Assembly (NCBI GenBank): GCA_011754105.1
Contig: JAAKDF010000006.1
Coordinates: 18,588 to 82,587, forward strand
DNA: 64,000 bases
Direction: 5' to 3'
From: Serratia symbiotica
Lineage (GTDB): Bacteria > Pseudomonadota > Gammaproteobacteria > Enterobacterales > Enterobacteriaceae
Shown here: positions 1-9,990 of the stretch, piece after piece
Numbering within the stretch: the first letter of the stretch is position 1
Layout: the number at the start of each line of letters is the position of its first letter
Notes under the pieces: generated by a model
What the model saw: only the letters and a program-made list of their open reading frames with translations
What the model was told of the DNA's origin: nothing
Database searches by the model: none
Made by a program: the position numbers and the translations under genes

Positions 1-351
1 AAGACCACCGTGGACAACCATGTGCGCCCAGTGTGCCTCCGACGTTTTACCTTGCTCGGCGGCTTCCTGTTCAACCACATGCTGGCAGATGATCAGATCG
101 CCAAGCAGTGGTAGCACAATTCCCGGAGGGGCTTCGAACGGGAATGATAGCACGTTGGTCGGTTTGTCCTTACCGCGATAGGTCAAATTTAGCTCGTTAC
201 TTTCGGCCTCATCAACCAGGCGTACTGTCACTTCGGACTCTTCTTGGAAATGTAGCAGCACGGCCTCTAGCCAGCGCTGGAAAGAGGTTTCATTGGGAAT
301 ATTGTTGCTGTTTTCACAAGCAATTTGCAAATCCAAAATCACCTGACTCAT
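1..351 (-). CDS. ybeY: Endoribonuclease YbeY, partial at window edge
   Basis: YbeY is a metal-dependent single-strand endoribonuclease needed for 16S rRNA 3' maturation and ribosome quality control. The reverse strand is open from an ATG at 351 to the window edge (117 codons). It begins [17 protein letters not shown] and contains the family blocks [18 protein letters not shown] and [11 protein letters not shown]. The zinc-binding histidine motif that follows (HGxxHxxGYDH) is cut off after its first residues, so the active site cannot be judged. It lies directly downstream of ybeZ, as in E. coli. Unlike ybeZ it shows no damage in the visible part. Confidence 0.93.
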   Translation of the reverse strand, partial: MSQVILDLQIACENSNNIPNETSFQRWLEAVLLHFQEESEVTVRLVDEAESNELNLTYRGKDKPTNVLSFPFEAPPGIVLPLLGDLIICQHVVEQEAAEQGKTSEAHWAHMVVHGGL

Positions 352-356
352 GGCGT

Positions 357-1040
357 ATCCTGCTGTAAATCGACATTCACTGTGCGCTGACGTTGCTCAG
401 CGATCACGTCTTGGCGTTTCTTATCGGCGGCTTCCCAGTCATCGTAAGCGATGACAACGCGAGCCACCACCGGGTGACGTACTACGTCTTAGCTGTAGAA
501 AAAATTAACGCTTAGCTCTTCCACGTCTGATAGTACCTCCGCCGCATGGCGCTGGCCGGATTTTTGGTTGCGCGGCAGGTCGATCTGGGTGACTTCAACG
601 GTGATCACGTCCTTTTAGTTTAAGCCAATGCGCGTCAGGAACATCTTTATCTGTTCGATGGGGGTGCTCTGGCTTTCATCCAGAATGATAAAGGCATCGT
701 TCAGCTTACGGCCGCGCATATAGGCCAGCGGCGCTACTTCAATCACATTGCGTTCGATCGGTTTCTCCACGCGCTCAAAGCCGAACATTTCGAACAGCGC
801 GTCGTATAGGGGACGCAGATAAGGATGGACCTTTTGGCTTAGATCTCCCCCTGCAGGAAGCCCAACTTCTCGCCAGCCTCAACTGCTGGGAGCGTCAGAA
901 AGATGCGACGGATTTCCTGACTCTCCAGTGCGTCTAATGCTGCTACGAACGCCAGGTAAGTTTTTCCGGTACCGGCTCTGGGCCGATGCCGAGATTATCT
1001 GAGAGTTCTAACAAAATTTCTTGTGTTGCGATGGTCTGAA
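357..1040 (-). pseudogene. ybeZ: PhoH-like ATPase YbeZ, decayed
   Basis: YbeZ is a PhoH-family P-loop ATPase that partners YbeY. Recognisable reverse-strand blocks include [35 protein letters not shown] and GTGKTYLA. The gene is about 680 nt where E. coli has about 1040. Its start ([13 protein letters not shown]) joins directly to the Walker A region, so roughly 120 codons including the N-terminal RNA-binding part are deleted. The Walker A stretch near 975-990 is frameshifted, and in-frame TAA codons replace sense codons near 490 and 618. It is certainly non-functional. Confidence 0.9.
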
Positions 1041-1126
1041 CTATTCCTCAAGGCTCATATCAAGCCTGGTTGATGAAACATCATACGTTGATGACGCGGA
1101 TTTTTAGGACATCTAGAATTATCTCT

Positions 1127-1231
1127 ACCTTAAATAATTCGAGTTGCAGGAAAGCGGCAATGCAGCGACAAATCGGTCTGGAACCGACTTTGAACCGCAC
1201 GGTTAACTTAAAGTATGACCGGTATATCTGT
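1127..1231 (-). repeat. Dispersed palindromic repeat, copy 1
   Basis: Read on the reverse strand, this starts near 1231 with ATACCGGTCATACTTTAAGT and ends near 1127 with CTGCAACTCGAATTATTTAA. Both ends match, in the same order, the ends of the composite repeat at 45146-45510. The two ends are imperfect inverted repeats of each other. I recall similar non-coding repeats from Serratia and Yersinia intergenic regions. The 71-codon open frame across it has no recognisable protein features. Confidence 0.65.
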
Positions 1232-1315
1232 TTAGCAACGGCGTAATTCAAGGTCGAAGAAAAAAAAGTGCGGCCTGCTGCTGGTCGCGTGATCACCTAT
1301 CAATGAGGGTAAGGA

Positions 1316-1651
1316 TCAACTCTTCTTTACAAATTCATATTTTAGCTTTATGTAGCCGAAACCCTCGATTTTGCAGTCAATGTTGTGATCGCTTGCCATC
1401 AAGCGGATGTTTTTCACCTTGGTGCCGATCTTCAACATTGAAGCGCTGCCATTGACCTTTAGATCCTTGAACACGGTCACCACATCGCCATCCGACAGCA
1501 AGTTGCCGTTGGCGTCTTTGACAATCAGCTGATCTTCGTATTCTTTTTGCACACTGTCATTCCATTCTTGGGCGCACTAAGGATAGATTAACATGTCATA
1601 ATCCTGATAGGTGTATTCGGAGTGGCACTGCTGGCAGTGTGGAAATTGTAT
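1316..1651 (-). pseudogene. yjdM: Zinc-ribbon protein YjdM (PhnA family), nonsense mutation
   Basis: YjdM (formerly PhnA) is a small zinc-ribbon protein of unclear role, about 111 residues. The C-terminal 78 codons are open ([20 protein letters not shown], then [20 protein letters not shown]). Extending upstream in the same frame gives PHCQQCHSEYTYQDYD and then a TAG followed by CAQEWND. The zinc ribbon is thus complete except for one nonsense codon where the family has Glu before CAHEW. The expected start position (1649-1651) reads ATA rather than ATG. Two lesions make loss of function likely. Confidence 0.85.
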
Positions 1652-1769
1652 ATTATATCGCCTCTTATATAAAAAGAAAAAACATATACCTGATGTGAGC
1701 GCCCGGCAGAAAAATTATCAATAAGGATAATTGCTGGAGCGGTGATACCTGTTCACACGTGCCATCACT

Positions 1770-2102
1770 TCAAGGCTGGTAAATACTAATACCCAACGCG
1801 TTCTCTTTGCGGGGAAGGGTGATCACCGAATGCGGGGATTCATAAACGCGCAGATCTATCTGCTGTTCGGTGCGCACTACGGTGCAACGTAGTGAGTGTG
1901 CCCACACCTCGGTAATTTCCACATCGATGAACTGACCGATCATCTCCGGCAATCCTTTGAAGTTCACCATGCGGTTGCACTCGGTGCTGCCAGCTAGTTC
2001 CATAACGTTCTTACAATAAATCGTTTTTTGTTGAAATTTTACACATTCAGAGAGAGGTATAATTGCCTCAATTGTAGTCACTGTGACGTGCATCTTGGGC
2101 AC
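1770..2102 (-). pseudogene. miaB: tRNA methylthiotransferase MiaB, C-terminal remnant
   Basis: MiaB is the radical-SAM enzyme that methylthiolates i6A37 in tRNA. Only its C-terminal TRAM region is left: [48 protein letters not shown] and the ending [12 protein letters not shown]. The first roughly 33 residues of the open frame do not resemble MiaB. The two Fe-S cluster regions, including the CxxxCxxC radical-SAM motif, are gone. In E. coli miaB sits just upstream of ybeZ; here yjdM lies between them. Confidence 0.85.
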
Positions 2103-2268
2103 GTATTCTCCGGTGGCCCATAGCCACCAGGCGAGCGCTTCTGCGTAAAATCAGCTTCACTAAGTTTTTACCGATAATGAAAACTGTAATAAAACTGACG
2201 GTTGAGTGGGAATTTCACTAATAAAATAGATTCAGCTAATTATTCTTCCGTAAGTAACAGATGTTTTG

Positions 2269-2530
2269 ATGGACGTGCAAGATTTGATTGCGGCGATGAG
2301 GCCTGAAATCTACCAGCGTTTGCTACGGGCTGTTCAACTGGGTAAGTGGCCAGACGGCGTAGCACTGACGCAAGAGCAGAAAGCAAATAGTCTACAGGAT
2401 GTAATGCTGTAGCAGTCGAAAAAAATGTCGATCCTCAACATATTAGCATCGACACTAATTGCTAGATGGTAATGAAGAGCAAGGAGCAGGTTAATCAGCA
2501 GTTCGTTGTTGAGCTAAGGCGTATTGTCAG
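2269..2530 (+). pseudogene. yeaC: YeaC-like DUF1315 protein, decayed
   Basis: The first 43 codons match YeaC (DUF1315, function unknown): PEIYQRLLRAVQLGKWPDG and VALTQEQKANSLQDVML. A TAG then replaces the conserved Trp. Downstream, MVMKSKEQVNQQF is visible in another frame, so there is also a frameshift and a further stop. YeaC neighbours the pncA-ansA-sppA group in related genomes, which fits its place here. Confidence 0.8.
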
Positions 2531-2771
2531 CGATTTTCTGTCAACTGCGTCTACTCTGAAGACATTGTGCTGACTGGTAATGATGGCTTTAACCGGTCAG
2601 CAAGAAGAATGCAGGCGTAAGCTGGTGGGGATCACTCGCGATAAATTGTGACATGGGAACCAATCCCCACAACCTGTCATGTCTGGTCGGTGTTCACCGG
2701 TTGTAAATAGATACCGCAGTCAACCATCGACGATCGCCAAGGGTTGATGCCCCACAATTCATATCCGTATG
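2531..2771 (-). other. Gene-poor stretch with a possible pncA trace
   Basis: No open gene. On the reverse strand near 2690-2745 a short interrupted stretch resembles the nicotinamidase PncA segment VITDGCRGVNLQP. It sits where pncA would be expected between ansA and yeaC. The match is short and frameshifted, so this is only a suggestion of a nearly erased pncA. Confidence 0.35.
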
Positions 2772-3794
2772 CTAATCGCTAATGCTTAATTCGCCGCGCA
2801 GGTCTTGCTGTATCTGGCAGCGGATTTGCGCTGGCGTTAGAGGTTGACTTAACAAATAGTGCAGTTTGGTCAACGTGGCCTCTACCGTCATATCAAAACC
2901 GCTGATCACTCCCGCATGTGCCAATACATTGCCAGTGGCGTACCCTTCCATATTAACTCTGCCTGAAATGCATTGTGTTAGGTTGATCACTACGATGCCG
3001 CGCTCGGACGCATCGCGCAATTCATCTATCAACTCGGCTTTCTGCGGTGCGTTACCTACGCCATAGGAACGCAAGATCAACGCTTTTACCGGCTGTAGCA
3101 AAAAGTTGCGCACTACCGCGTTCGAAATCCCTGGGTGAAGGGTCACTACGCCGATCGGCTGCGGTGTGATGACATGCACATTCAGTTGGCCGTTGCAGGT
3201 CGGGCTAGCGATGCCGTTAATACGGCGAATATTGATACCAACCTCCAAGAGCGGCGGCAAATTGGGAGAAGCGAACGCATCGAAACCATCGGCGTGAGCT
3301 TTAGTGGTGCGGTTGCCACGGAAGAGTTTGTTATTGAAGAACAGACATACTTCGTTCACCGGATGATTGGCTGCTAGATACAGAGTGTTGAGCAGATTGG
3401 TTTGACCATCGGAGCGTAGCTCCGCCAGCGGGATCTGCGAACCGGTCACGATCACCGGCTTGTCCAGATTCTCCAACATGAATGATAGCGCTGAAGCGGT
3501 GAAAGCCATGGTGTCGGTGCCGTGTAGAATGACAAAACCATCGTAGCGGTCATAATTCTGTTTAATATTGTCAGCGAGGTGTTGCCAATCTTGAGGTGTC
3601 ATATCGGAAGAATCGATCAACGGCATGTATTCGAAGATGGTGAAATCTGGCATTTCCGGCCGGTAGAATTCCGGCATCAGTGCGAGTTGATGCTGCAAAT
3701 AGCCGGAAACGGGGATATAGCCTTGAGCGGAACGTTGCATGCCAATGGTGCCGCCTGTATAGGCAACGTAAATGGATTTCTTTTGCATGGTCAT
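2772..3794 (-). CDS. ansA: L-asparaginase 1, cytoplasmic
   Basis: AnsA hydrolyses L-asparagine to aspartate and ammonia in the cytoplasm. The 340-residue protein aligns with E. coli AnsA (338) from end to end. The first catalytic threonine is in YTGGTIG (residue 16) and the second active-site motif HGTDTMA is at 91-97; TTKAHADGFDAF is also conserved. The open frame begins MTMQKKS; E. coli begins at the second Met, so translation may start at 3788. There is no signal peptide. It lies downstream of sppA on the same strand but behind a terminator-like hairpin, so it may have its own promoter. Confidence 0.95.
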   Translation of the reverse strand: MTMQKKSIYVAYTGGTIGMQRSAQGYIPVSGYLQHQLALMPEFYRPEMPDFTIFEYMPLIDSSDMTPQDWQHLADNIKQNYDRYDGFVILHGTDTMAFTASALSFMLENLDKPVIVTGSQIPLAELRSDGQTNLLNTLYLAANHPVNEVCLFFNNKLFRGNRTTKAHADGFDAFASPNLPPLLEVGINIRRINGIASPTCNGQLNVHVITPQPIGVVTLHPGISNAVVRNFLLQPVKALILRSYGVGNAPQKAELIDELRDASERGIVVINLTQCISGRVNMEGYATGNVLAHAGVISGFDMTVEATLTKLHYLLSQPLTPAQIRCQIQQDLRGELSISD

Positions 3795-3842
3795 TGTCTT
3801 AACCGATATAAGATGGGCTGAATTATAGGGAGGTAGTGGTAG

Positions 3843-3868
3843 AAAAAAAGCCCGACGTTCGCCGGGCC
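3843..3868 (-). terminator. Rho-independent terminator after sppA
   Basis: On the reverse strand a GC-rich stem (GCCCG, loop, CGGGC) is followed by seven T residues. It lies 14 nt past the sppA stop and before ansA. Confidence 0.75.
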
Positions 3869-3881
3869 GTGGAATTATTTG

Positions 3882-5723
3882 TTAGCGGACTTCTCCGCAG
3901 GTTAAACAAAATGCATAGCGGTTTTGAGGGTCGTTCAGGTAGTGTTCTTTCACTGTCATGGCTACGGATGCCAGTGGGTAGGGCAGTATCGCTTGTATCG
4001 CCGCTGGCAGCATAGCGTGAATAAAACCGCTTAAATGGCTAAGTATCATCTCTGTCAAGCTTGGGCTATCGACAAACCAGTTCAATTTCCACTGTTTTAG
4101 CTTTGCCAGCTCTGCCGCTTTATTCACGGCATCGTCGAAATCACCCAACTGATCAACTAACCCGTTATCTTTGGCATCACTACCCAACCAGACGTGTCCT
4201 TGAGCAATTTGCTCTACCTGCTGTGGTATCATTTTGCGTGCTTTAGCCACCAGAACGATAAAGTTCTTATACCCGTGCTCAATGCTTAACTGCATTATCT
4301 GTGAGAACGTCGGCGGCAGCGCTTTGGTCGCCGTAATATCGGCCAGTGGCGAGGTTGCCACGCCGTCGGTGTGCACGCCGATGCTGTCCAGCGTTCGCTC
4401 ATAGGTATTGATAATGCCGAAAATGCCGATGGAACCGGTTAGAGTGCTTGGGCTGGCGATGATGTAGTCGGCGGGCGTAGATATCCAGTAGCCGCCAGAG
4501 GCCGCCATGCCACCCATTGAGACCACCACCGGCTTTCCAGCCGCGCGGATCTCAGCCAGTTCGGCGCGGATCACTTCAGATGCGCTGACGCTGCCGCCTG
4601 GACTGTTGACGCGCAATACCACCGCCTTGATAATCGGATCTAGACGCACTTGACGTAGTTCTGCTGCGGTGGTATCACCGCCCACAGCACCAGCTGCCTG
4701 TGGCCCGTCCATGATGGCACCGTTGGCAAATACCACGGCGATTTCGTCGCCCTGAGAATTGGCCGGTTTCGGCTGGTAGTCATAGATGCTTATGGCGTTG
4801 AAGTTATTGGCACGCTTGTTCCACCCGAAGGTTTTCACCAACTGGTCTTCAATAGCAGTGCGTGATGCCAGTTCATCCACCAGCTTGTTATCTAGCGCAT
4901 AGCGTGCAGTATCGCCGCCTACCGCCTGCAAACCACTTAGCACGTTGTCGGCTCCGGGGAACAGTTGCTGCGGAGTAAGCTGACGGTTAGCCGCCACAGT
5001 ATCCAAATAGTTTTGCCATAAACCACCGATCCAACGGCTATCCGCCTTACGCGCGGCTAGAGACATATTGTCGCGTATCAGCGGTTCAACCGCCGATTTA
5101 TAGGTTCCAACGCGGAAAATATGGGAGGTAACTTTGAACATCTCCAGCAGCGATTTGTAGTACAGATTATTGCTGGCGAAACCACGCAGATCGACCGAAC
5201 CTTGTGGTGATAAATAGATCCTGTTAGCGTAACTGGCCAAGTAGTACTGCATCTGGCTGTAGCTGTCGCCGATGGCAATGATAGGTTTTCCGCTATCACG
5301 GAATTCACGTAGCGCCTTGCCGATATAATGCAGTGAAGGCTGATCTGCACCGCTAAAGTCATTCAACTGCAATACTATCCCGGTAATGGTTTTGTCATCC
5401 CTGGCTTTACGGATACTGTTAACCAGCTCGAATAATGAGTTTTCCTGTAGTCCGTTGCTAGAAACGCTGAGCAGTTCACGGCACCACTGGCGTACTTTAT
5501 TGTTCATCGAGGGTTGATCGACCACCACGCCGCTTAAATCGACCAGCAGAGCGCCATGTTCTGGTATTGCCGGAGTGATGGAGTGTTGAAAGTATAGATA
5601 AACACCACCGCCAACAAGGAGCAGTAATACCAAAAATAAATTAAGGATCAGTTTCCTGAGAAAGTTCAGCAGACGCCATGTCCACCTAAATATGCCGGTA
5701 AAAATTTGCACTAATGTGCGCAT
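3882..5723 (-). CDS. sppA: Signal peptide peptidase SppA (protease IV)
   Basis: SppA is an inner-membrane serine protease that degrades cleaved signal peptides. I chose the ATG at 5723 because the protein then begins [20 protein letters not shown] like the family and is preceded by GGAGAG; the open frame extends 31 codons further without homology. The product has 613 residues (E. coli 618). A membrane anchor spans about 22-45. The catalytic dyad is present at the same numbers as in E. coli: Lys209 in [12 protein letters not shown] and Ser409 in [10 protein letters not shown]. It ends LCLTC-like ([10 protein letters not shown]), as in the family. Apparently intact. Confidence 0.94.
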   Translation of the reverse strand: MRTLVQIFTGIFRWTWRLLNFLRKLILNLFLVLLLLVGGGVYLYFQHSITPAIPEHGALLVDLSGVVVDQPSMNNKVRQWCRELLSVSSNGLQENSLFELVNSIRKARDDKTITGIVLQLNDFSGADQPSLHYIGKALREFRDSGKPIIAIGDSYSQMQYYLASYANRIYLSPQGSVDLRGFASNNLYYKSLLEMFKVTSHIFRVGTYKSAVEPLIRDNMSLAARKADSRWIGGLWQNYLDTVAANRQLTPQQLFPGADNVLSGLQAVGGDTARYALDNKLVDELASRTAIEDQLVKTFGWNKRANNFNAISIYDYQPKPANSQGDEIAVVFANGAIMDGPQAAGAVGGDTTAAELRQVRLDPIIKAVVLRVNSPGGSVSASEVIRAELAEIRAAGKPVVVSMGGMAASGGYWISTPADYIIASPSTLTGSIGIFGIINTYERTLDSIGVHTDGVATSPLADITATKALPPTFSQIMQLSIEHGYKNFIVLVAKARKMIPQQVEQIAQGHVWLGSDAKDNGLVDQLGDFDDAVNKAAELAKLKQWKLNWFVDSPSLTEMILSHLSGFIHAMLPAAIQAILPYPLASVAMTVKEHYLNDPQNRYAFCLTCGEVR

Positions 5724-5883
5724 GTGCTCTCCAATAAAAGTCGAAAAATGTTCCGTTATCCTAATGAGCAGCTGAAGAAATGTCGCTTTAAATCTTTGAT
5801 CACGGACCGCATTCATGAGGCTGTTACATAACGTTAAGCTATGCTAACGTTATCTTAATAAAAATCATTATCATGAAATTTTG

Positions 5884-6262
5884 ATGGATGCACTGCATCT
5901 TTACGGCTTTCGGCACCAGCGTCCATGGGATAAATATGTCAGAATATCATCAATGCAGGACTGCATGCACCCGATCACGGCAATCTGCCACCGTAGTTTT
6001 TTGTGATAATTGAGAATCAAGGGCTAGAGCGCTTCAGCTAATTGTTATAAACTGCTTTATAACAGGTGAAAATAGACGAAATCACGATAGAAAAGGCCAC
6101 TAAGGCACCGTTCCGCGCACCTTTAATCATTGTTGTAATTTCAAAATACCAAGATGGTGCATTTGGAGCCAATAGTATCCGCTGGCTGCGCGGTACAAGC
6201 GATGCAAATGGCAGCGTTAGCACAGAGTTTTAATGACATTTGGCGTACAAGTGTTTAGGTTG
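5884..6262 (+). pseudogene. ydjA: Nitroreductase-family protein YdjA, decayed
   Basis: Divergent from sppA, as in E. coli. The start MDALHLL is followed by a damaged stretch, then IEKATKAPFRAPLIIVV, and in another frame [20 protein letters not shown]. These match YdjA (APFRAPLIITVVAK and GCAVMAMQMAAVAQGFGGIWR). A gap after the start and at least one frameshift destroy it. The C-terminal third is missing; the sequence stops just before an IS-end scar at 6266. Confidence 0.82.
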
Positions 6263-6265
6263 AGT

Positions 6266-6283
6266 GGCTTTGTTAAATAAATC
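6266..6283. repeat. Solo IS end (IS903-type terminal repeat)
   Basis: GGCTTTGTTAAATAAATC matches the terminal repeat of the four IS copies in this window. No transposase sequence is attached. It lies exactly where homology to ydjA stops, so it is probably the scar of a past insertion and deletion. Confidence 0.65.
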
Positions 6284-6392
6284 CCATCTATGTGCAGGAT
6301 GCGGGTTAATCTATAGCCTGTGCTTACCAATCCATTCGGCAAGCGTTACCCTATGTTATCTTGAGTGACGATCATCGAAAGGAGTGCGCTAT

Positions 6393-6545
6393 ATGACATC
6401 TCCAGCTATCCGCTTGACCGAGTACAGCCATAGCTCTGGCTTCGGCTTTAAAATCTCACCGAAAGTTCTCTATACCATTTTGCACAGCACGCATGAGATG
6501 CTATCGTCGAATTACACTCCGTATTTGCTAGTAAACCGTTGATTC
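6393..6545 (+). pseudogene. selD: Selenophosphate synthase SelD, N-terminal remnant
   Basis: After an AGGAG ribosome-binding site, the frame [20 protein letters not shown] then [12 protein letters not shown] matches the SelD start ([21 protein letters not shown]). The catalytic Cys/Sec position and its neighbouring Cys (GCGCK) both read Phe (GFGFK). Stops follow soon after, and the remaining 300 residues are not found before topB. The order ydjA-selD-topB agrees with E. coli. Nothing recognisable lies between about 6545 and 6730. Confidence 0.78.
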
Positions 6546-6730
6546 CGATCGAATAATGTAAGCGCTGATTTTGAGAGTCGTCCGACTGTGAGATGGCTAG
6601 CACATAACAAGGTCAGTGCTGCTGTATGACCGGCCATCCGTCGATATCACTGCCTGTGGAAGGTTTTCTGCGAGAACTATGCTGAAGTAAGAGAATTCCT
6701 GATGACGTATAGCCAGAAAAACGGTGAATA

Positions 6731-8370
6731 ATGCGACTGTTTATTGCAGAGAAACCAAGTTTTTCGCGCGCCATTGCCGATGTGCTTCCTCATCCGCATC
6801 GCCGTGGTGATGGCTTTATCGCATGTGGCAACAATGATGTGGTGACTTGGTGCATCAGTTACTTGCTGGAGCCAGGCACAGCCCGATGCCTATGATAGCC
6901 GCTTTGCGCGCTGATCGCTTTCAGATTTGCCCATTTCTCCAGAAAAGTGGCGGTTGCAGCTACGCCTTTTGGTCAGCGAACAACTCAATATCATCAAAAA
7001 ACTGCTTCTTGAGGCCAATAAAGTAGTGCACTTGGGCGATAAAGATCGAGAGTGGCAACTGCTGGTGGATAAAGTATTTGATTATCTGGACTTAATGACG
7101 GAAAAACGCCAGAACGTCCGCCGTTGCCTGATTAATGACCTTAACCCGCAGGCGGTAGAACGCGCGGTTAACCTTCTGAGTGACAACCGTAATTTTATCC
7201 CACTGTGTGTATCAGTGCTTGCGCGTGCACGCGCCGATTAGCTATAAGGGATCAATATGACCAGCGCCTATACCTTGCTATGTCGCGATGCTGGCTACGA
7301 TGGCATGCTATCGGTCGTGAGAGTGCAGACACCGGTATTAGGGATGGTGGTGCAGTGTAATGAAGAGATAGAAAACTTTGTGCCGAAAGACTTTTTTGAA
7401 GTCAAAGCGCATATTATGATCCCTAAGGAAAAACGCTTTGTGGCACTGGGGCAGCCCAGTGATTCTTGTAAAGAGCCTAGCAAGACGAAGAGAGGCGCTT
7501 ACTGCATATGGCCGTTAGCGGAGCATGTAGTCAATTGTATTGCTGGACAGCCAGCGCGAGTGATTTCCTATAATGATAAACGGGAATCAGAAACTTCCCC
7601 GCTACCATTTTCGCTTTCGGCACTGCAAATTGAAGTTAACGCTGAAATCAGTGTTGGAACGATTAAAAAGTGGAGGCTCACCATGATATTATTCCCACTA
7701 TCCACGCAAGCAAAGTTAACCTCACATAGGATTAGTTGAATGTTTACGGGTTGGTGGTGCAGCAGTAGATGATGCAGTTTTATACGGATGCGATATTCCG
7801 TAAATGCCTGATAGAACTGGATATTGCTGGTGTTAAATTTGTCGCCAAAGGGCGAAGAATGATGCGCTGTTATGTGAACGCGGTGAAGTGGTAGACCGGC
7901 AGACGCAACCGCCACGGTCGTTCACCGATGCCAGCTTATTGTCGGCGATGACTGGGATTTCGCGCTTAGTGCAGGATAAAGTGATAAAAACCCTACGAGC
8001 GACCGATGGTTTAGGAACCGAAGCTACGCGGGCAGGGATCATTGAATTGCTGTGCAAGGGAGCGTTCTTGTACAAGAATGGGCTTTATATTTATGCTAGC
8101 TAGGCGAGTTGATCTTTGATCAACTCATTGCTGGAGATCGCTTCACGCCCTGATATGACAGCCAACTGGGAAGCCCTACTGACGCAAATCAGTAAGATGT
8201 CTTGCCGCTATGATGAATTTATTCAACCGTTATTTAGCACGTTGCAAACGTTGATTTATCAGACCCAGTAGAGCTGAGCAAGTATGGTATTTCGTGGGTT
8301 GCCGCCGCCTATAATGGGCAGCAAAAAACGCAGGGAAAGCGCTGGTAAGTCACAGGTGAAGAATAAATGA
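6731..8370 (+). pseudogene. topB: DNA topoisomerase III, decayed
   Basis: TopB is a type IA topoisomerase that decatenates DNA. Blocks in order: [10 protein letters not shown] at the start; [20 protein letters not shown] (7095-7160); [14 protein letters not shown] (7310-7350); [19 protein letters not shown] (7570-7625); [20 protein letters not shown] (7921-7980); [19 protein letters not shown] (7999-8055). Several frameshifts and stops separate them. Between about 7630 and 7815 some 150 residues are missing, including the region of the catalytic Tyr (YPRSDC). The stop overlaps the ynjH start by four bases. Confidence 0.93.
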
Positions 8371-8692
8371 AACGTGGATTATTGATGCTGGTGGTAGGCA
8401 CCAAGTTGTTATCCGGTTTAGCCGTAGCCAATCGGCAGGATGTGGATATGGTATTACCGATTTCTCCAGATATCTGTGGCAAAAACGCGCATACCCAAAC
8501 CGCCGTTTAATCTTACAACCGCTGTTGTATTTATCAGGATTAGAATTACCCCGAAGGGGCGATGCTTAAAATTGACCGAGAGATGTTGCAATGCAAGTGG
8601 CGTTAGATCACAACGTGGTGAGCACTCATCGTCGGCCAAAAGCGAAACAGGCAGAGCCTAATAACCAGGCGGTTGCTGGGTCTGAATATTAA
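8367..8692 (+). pseudogene. ynjH: YnjH-like DUF1496 protein, nonsense mutations
   Basis: A signal-peptide-like start (MKRGLLMLVVGTKLLSGLA) is followed by the DUF1496 core YNRCCIYQD, then YPEGAMLKIDREMLQCK. An in-frame TAA precedes the core and a TAG interrupts it; another TAG or a frameshift follows. It lies between topB and xthA, as YnjH does in relatives. Function unknown. Confidence 0.72.
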
Positions 8693-9495
8693 AGCGCAAA
8701 TTCCGCCCAGACTGGCGCATGGTCGGAAGGTTTCTCCATATTGCGAATTTGGTAGTCAATGCCACTGGAGGTGCAGCGCTCCGCCAGTGGGGGGCTGGCC
8801 AGCAGCAGGTCTATGCGTAAGCCACGGTTATCCTCGAACCCTTTAGAACGGTAATCGAACCACGAGAACTCGTCGTTGCGTGTCGGGTTAGCATGGCGAT
8901 AGGTATCCACCAGCCCCCAATTCAGCAGACGATCCATCCATTCGCGTTCTTCCGGTAGGAATGAGCACTTGCCGGTGCCAAGCCAACGTTTGCGGTTTTC
9001 TTCGCCGATACCAATATCAAAATCACTGTGGCTGATATTCATATCACCCGTTATCAACACCGGCGAATCTACCGATAGATGCTGCTCAAGGTAAGTCTGT
9101 AAATCCTGATAGAAGCGCGCTTTGGCCGGGAATTTGATCGGATGGTTGCGGATTTCTCCCTGCGGAAAATAGCCGTTGATCACCGTCAGCGTACCCTGCG
9201 TAGTAGCCAGATCGGCCATGATGATGCGGCGCTGTGCGTCTTGGTGATCTTTCGGGAAGCCGCGACGTACCGCCAAAGGTGGTTCTTTAATCAGCAGTGC
9301 AACGCCGTAGTGGCATTTTTGCCCGTGATAGTACACGTGATACCCATACTGGCTGACTTTTTTCAATGGGAACATGTCATTGTGGACTTTAGTTTCCTGT
9401 AAGCTGATAACATCAGGCCGGTGTTTTTCAATAATTGCTGCTAACTGATGTAGGCGTGCACGCAATCCATTGATATTAAAAGATAAAAACTTCAT
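8689..9495 (-). CDS. xthA: Exonuclease III
   Basis: XthA is the main AP endonuclease and 3'-5' exonuclease of base excision repair. The 268-residue protein has the same length as E. coli Exo III. Active-site residues fall at the E. coli numbers: Asn7, Glu34 in LQETK, Tyr109 in NGYFP, Asp151 and Asn153 in GDMNISHSD, and Asp258-His259 in SDHAPV. It converges with the broken ynjH, whose last bases overlap its stop. No lesions seen, so AP-site repair is retained while topB next door is lost. Confidence 0.96.
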   Translation of the reverse strand: MKFLSFNINGLRARLHQLAAIIEKHRPDVISLQETKVHNDMFPLKKVSQYGYHVYYHGQKCHYGVALLIKEPPLAVRRGFPKDHQDAQRRIIMADLATTQGTLTVINGYFPQGEIRNHPIKFPAKARFYQDLQTYLEQHLSVDSPVLITGDMNISHSDFDIGIGEENRKRWLGTGKCSFLPEEREWMDRLLNWGLVDTYRHANPTRNDEFSWFDYRSKGFEDNRGLRIDLLLASPPLAERCTSSGIDYQIRNMEKPSDHAPVWAEFAL

Positions 9496-9668
9496 GAGTG
9501 GTGGTTTTTTTCACGAAAAAAGTGTTGCGATAGTAGCAGATTTTTTTGGGAAATGTAAAGCAGCCAGATGCAGAGCCGAGAGCCGCTGGCTGGCGATAGA
9601 GTTATTTTGCCCAGCGCTCGTATTTCTTTGGCTAATAATCGTCAAACTGACATAGCAAGTTTTGCGGT

Positions 9669-9965
9669 GCTTAGCTAATATACAAAGTATCGAGATAATT
9701 GTGGTGCATAAATCCCTGATCGGCGACATATCGCCGGAAGTCATTCAGCGTAAGATAGAAGCACTCTATATCTAGTAACCCTACCGGTTTGCTGTAATAG
9801 CAGCCTATCTGCCCCCAAGTCTAAATTTTAAACAGATCTTCCAACGTGCCGATTCTACCAGGTAGGGCGATAAAACCATCCTACAGCGCTGCCATTCGGG
9901 CTTTACGGGGGTATGCATATCGGGCACAACTTCCAGCGTTGTTATACCTCGGTGCGCAGTTTCTG
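9669..9965 (-). pseudogene. LOG-family nucleotide phosphoribohydrolase, C-terminal remnant
   Basis: In shifting reverse frames, pieces resembling KARMAALSDGFIALPGG-type LOG sequence appear (the stretch 9880-9920 carries KPEWQRC in one frame and R-MAAL in another), then GLLDIE near 9770 and GFMHHNYLDTLY near 9690. These are typical of LOG/TIGR00730 Rossmann-fold proteins that release bases from nucleoside monophosphates. The N-terminal half is absent and stops at an IS-end scar (9977-9990). The exact orthologue cannot be named. Confidence 0.65.
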
Positions 9966-9976
9966 CCTCAACATTT

Positions 9977-9990
9977 TTGTTGAATAAATC
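9977..9990. repeat. Solo IS end abutting tdk
   Basis: TTGTTGAATAAATC is the terminal repeat of the window's IS903-type element without any transposase. It supplies the last codons and stop of tdk on one side and marks the loss of the LOG gene's 5' half on the other. Confidence 0.65.

Noticed and set aside
1081..1296. A 71-codon reverse frame
   Set aside because: It lies over the dispersed palindromic repeat, has no start context, and no protein-like features.
7257..7739. A 160-codon open frame that looks like a separate gene
   Set aside because: It is the middle of topB ([14 protein letters not shown] and following), in register with homologous pieces on both sides.
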